Assembly: GCA_018882485.1 (NCBI GenBank)
Contig: VERU01000162.1
Coordinates: forward strand, 1 to 6,287
Reading direction: 5' to 3'
Origin: Rhodoferax sp.
GTDB taxonomy: Bacteria > Pseudomonadota > Gammaproteobacteria > Burkholderiales > Burkholderiaceae_C
DNA: 6,287 nucleotides
Each line of letters starts with the position of its first letter. Positions within the stretch are counted from its first letter, which is position 1. Below are positions 5,838 to 6,287 of this stretch, piece after piece. Position numbers and translations under genes: made by a program. Below the pieces are notes generated by a model. The model ran no database searches, was not told where the DNA came from, and saw only the letters and a list, made by a program, of their open reading frames with translations.

Positions 5838-6287
5838 TCAGCGCACGTCGGACGTATTCTCCAGCCAGCCTCGCAGCCGGCGGACTCCCTCTTGCAACCG
5901 CGCCGTATCGTGCGAGGCGTAGCACCACCGCAACCAGCCCGCGGCCTCGGGGCCGAAGGCCTCACCCGGAGCCAAACCCAGCCCCGCCTCCGTGACCAGA
6001 CGCTTTGCGGTGGCCACGGCATCGGGATGACCCGGCAGCGAGAAGAAGGCATACATGCCGCCCAGCGCGGGGGCCAGTTGCACCCCGGGCAAGGCCTGCA
6101 GCAGCGGGACCAGGGTGTCGCGACAGCGCCGGAGATGCGCCACGACCTGCGGCGTGATGACATCGGCGGCGTGCAAGGCGGCCATCCCGGCCCGCTGGGT
6201 GAAGACGCTGACACACGAGGTGTTGAATTCCAGCAGTTTGCCCATGTGAGGCGTCATGGCCGCAGGCATCACCAGCCAGCCCAGACG
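5838..6287 (-). CDS. Pyridoxal phosphate-dependent aminotransferase, class I/II, C-terminal part only
   Basis: Only the last 149 residues are in view; the frame runs open off the right edge, so the gene is cut by the window. The visible part begins RLGWLVMPAAMTPHMGKLLE. In fold-type I aminotransferases the RLGW motif follows the PLP-binding lysine by a few residues (S-K-x-x-x-M-T-G-W-R-L-G-W), so the lysine should lie just outside. Landmarks in view are the FNTSCVSVFTQRAGMAAL segment (21-38), GGMYAFFSLPG (76-86), the GLGLAPGEAFGPEAAGWLRW block (102-121) and YASHDTARLQEGVRRL. Arg120 in LRW corresponds to the arginine that binds the substrate carboxylate. The fold and PLP chemistry are secure. 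The substrate cannot be fixed from this fragment; an aspartate-type or broad-specificity enzyme is the default. It ends 135 nt before rpsO, on the same strand. Confidence 0.9.
   Translation of the reverse strand, partial: RLGWLVMPAAMTPHMGKLLEFNTSCVSVFTQRAGMAALHAADVITPQVVAHLRRCRDTLVPLLQALPGVQLAPALGGMYAFFSLPGHPDAVATAKRLVTEAGLGLAPGEAFGPEAAGWLRWCYASHDTARLQEGVRRLRGWLENTSDVR

Noticed and set aside
5410..5928. Minus-strand frames of 172 and 171 codons across rpsO, its leader and the aminotransferase end
   Set aside because: They are out of frame with rpsO and the aminotransferase, match no family and are Arg/Pro/Ser-rich shadows.
1..6287. Search for mobile, defence, toxin-antitoxin, CRISPR or secondary metabolism features
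   Set aside because: All coding space is filled by recognisable conserved housekeeping genes on one strand with uniform composition; no transposase, integrase, repeat array or unknown conserved gene is visible.

Overview
The window is a compact stretch of housekeeping genes, all on the minus strand, from a GC-rich betaproteobacterium. The family Comamonadaceae (Burkholderiales) is the best fit. This rests on remembered protein texture (the S15 N-terminus [16 protein letters not shown], NuoA with [23 protein letters not shown], NuoB starting [10 protein letters not shown]) and on the gene order rpsO-pnp-quinone oxidoreductase-tpiA-secG-tRNA-Leu-nuoA-nuoB. No database search was possible.

In the direction of transcription (high to low coordinates) the layout is: the C-terminal half of a fold-type I PLP aminotransferase, cut by the window edge (6287-5838); a 135-nt gap with a possible promoter and leader hairpins; rpsO (5702-5436); a 208-nt gap holding three consecutive hairpins; pnp from a GTG start (5227-3110); a 71-nt gap resembling a degenerate Comamonadaceae intergenic repeat; a zinc-free quinone oxidoreductase (3038-2043); tpiA (2046-1279), overlapping the oxidoreductase by 4 nt; secG (1264-893) 14 nt further on; a 119-nt gap with a perfect 18-bp palindrome; tRNA-Leu(GAG) with encoded CCA (773-689); nuoA (630-271); and nuoB (257-1, cut by the window edge).

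Functionally the genes cover ribosome assembly and RNA decay (rpsO-pnp, a classic post-transcriptionally controlled pair), glycolysis (tpiA), Sec protein export (secG), leucine decoding, and the start of the respiratory complex I operon (nuoAB). Tight spacing in qor-tpiA-secG and nuoA-nuoB suggests co-transcription. The tRNA lies inside this run without an obvious promoter of its own and may be processed out of a longer transcript.

I found no mobile element, CRISPR array, defence or toxin system, or unrecognised gene. The plus strand shows only shadow reading frames. No gap without a gene exceeds 208 nt. The parts worth a second look are RNA-level: the rpsO leader, the rpsO-pnp intergenic hairpins, the pnp-qor repeat and the secG-tRNA palindrome. 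I see no evidence for an undescribed system.
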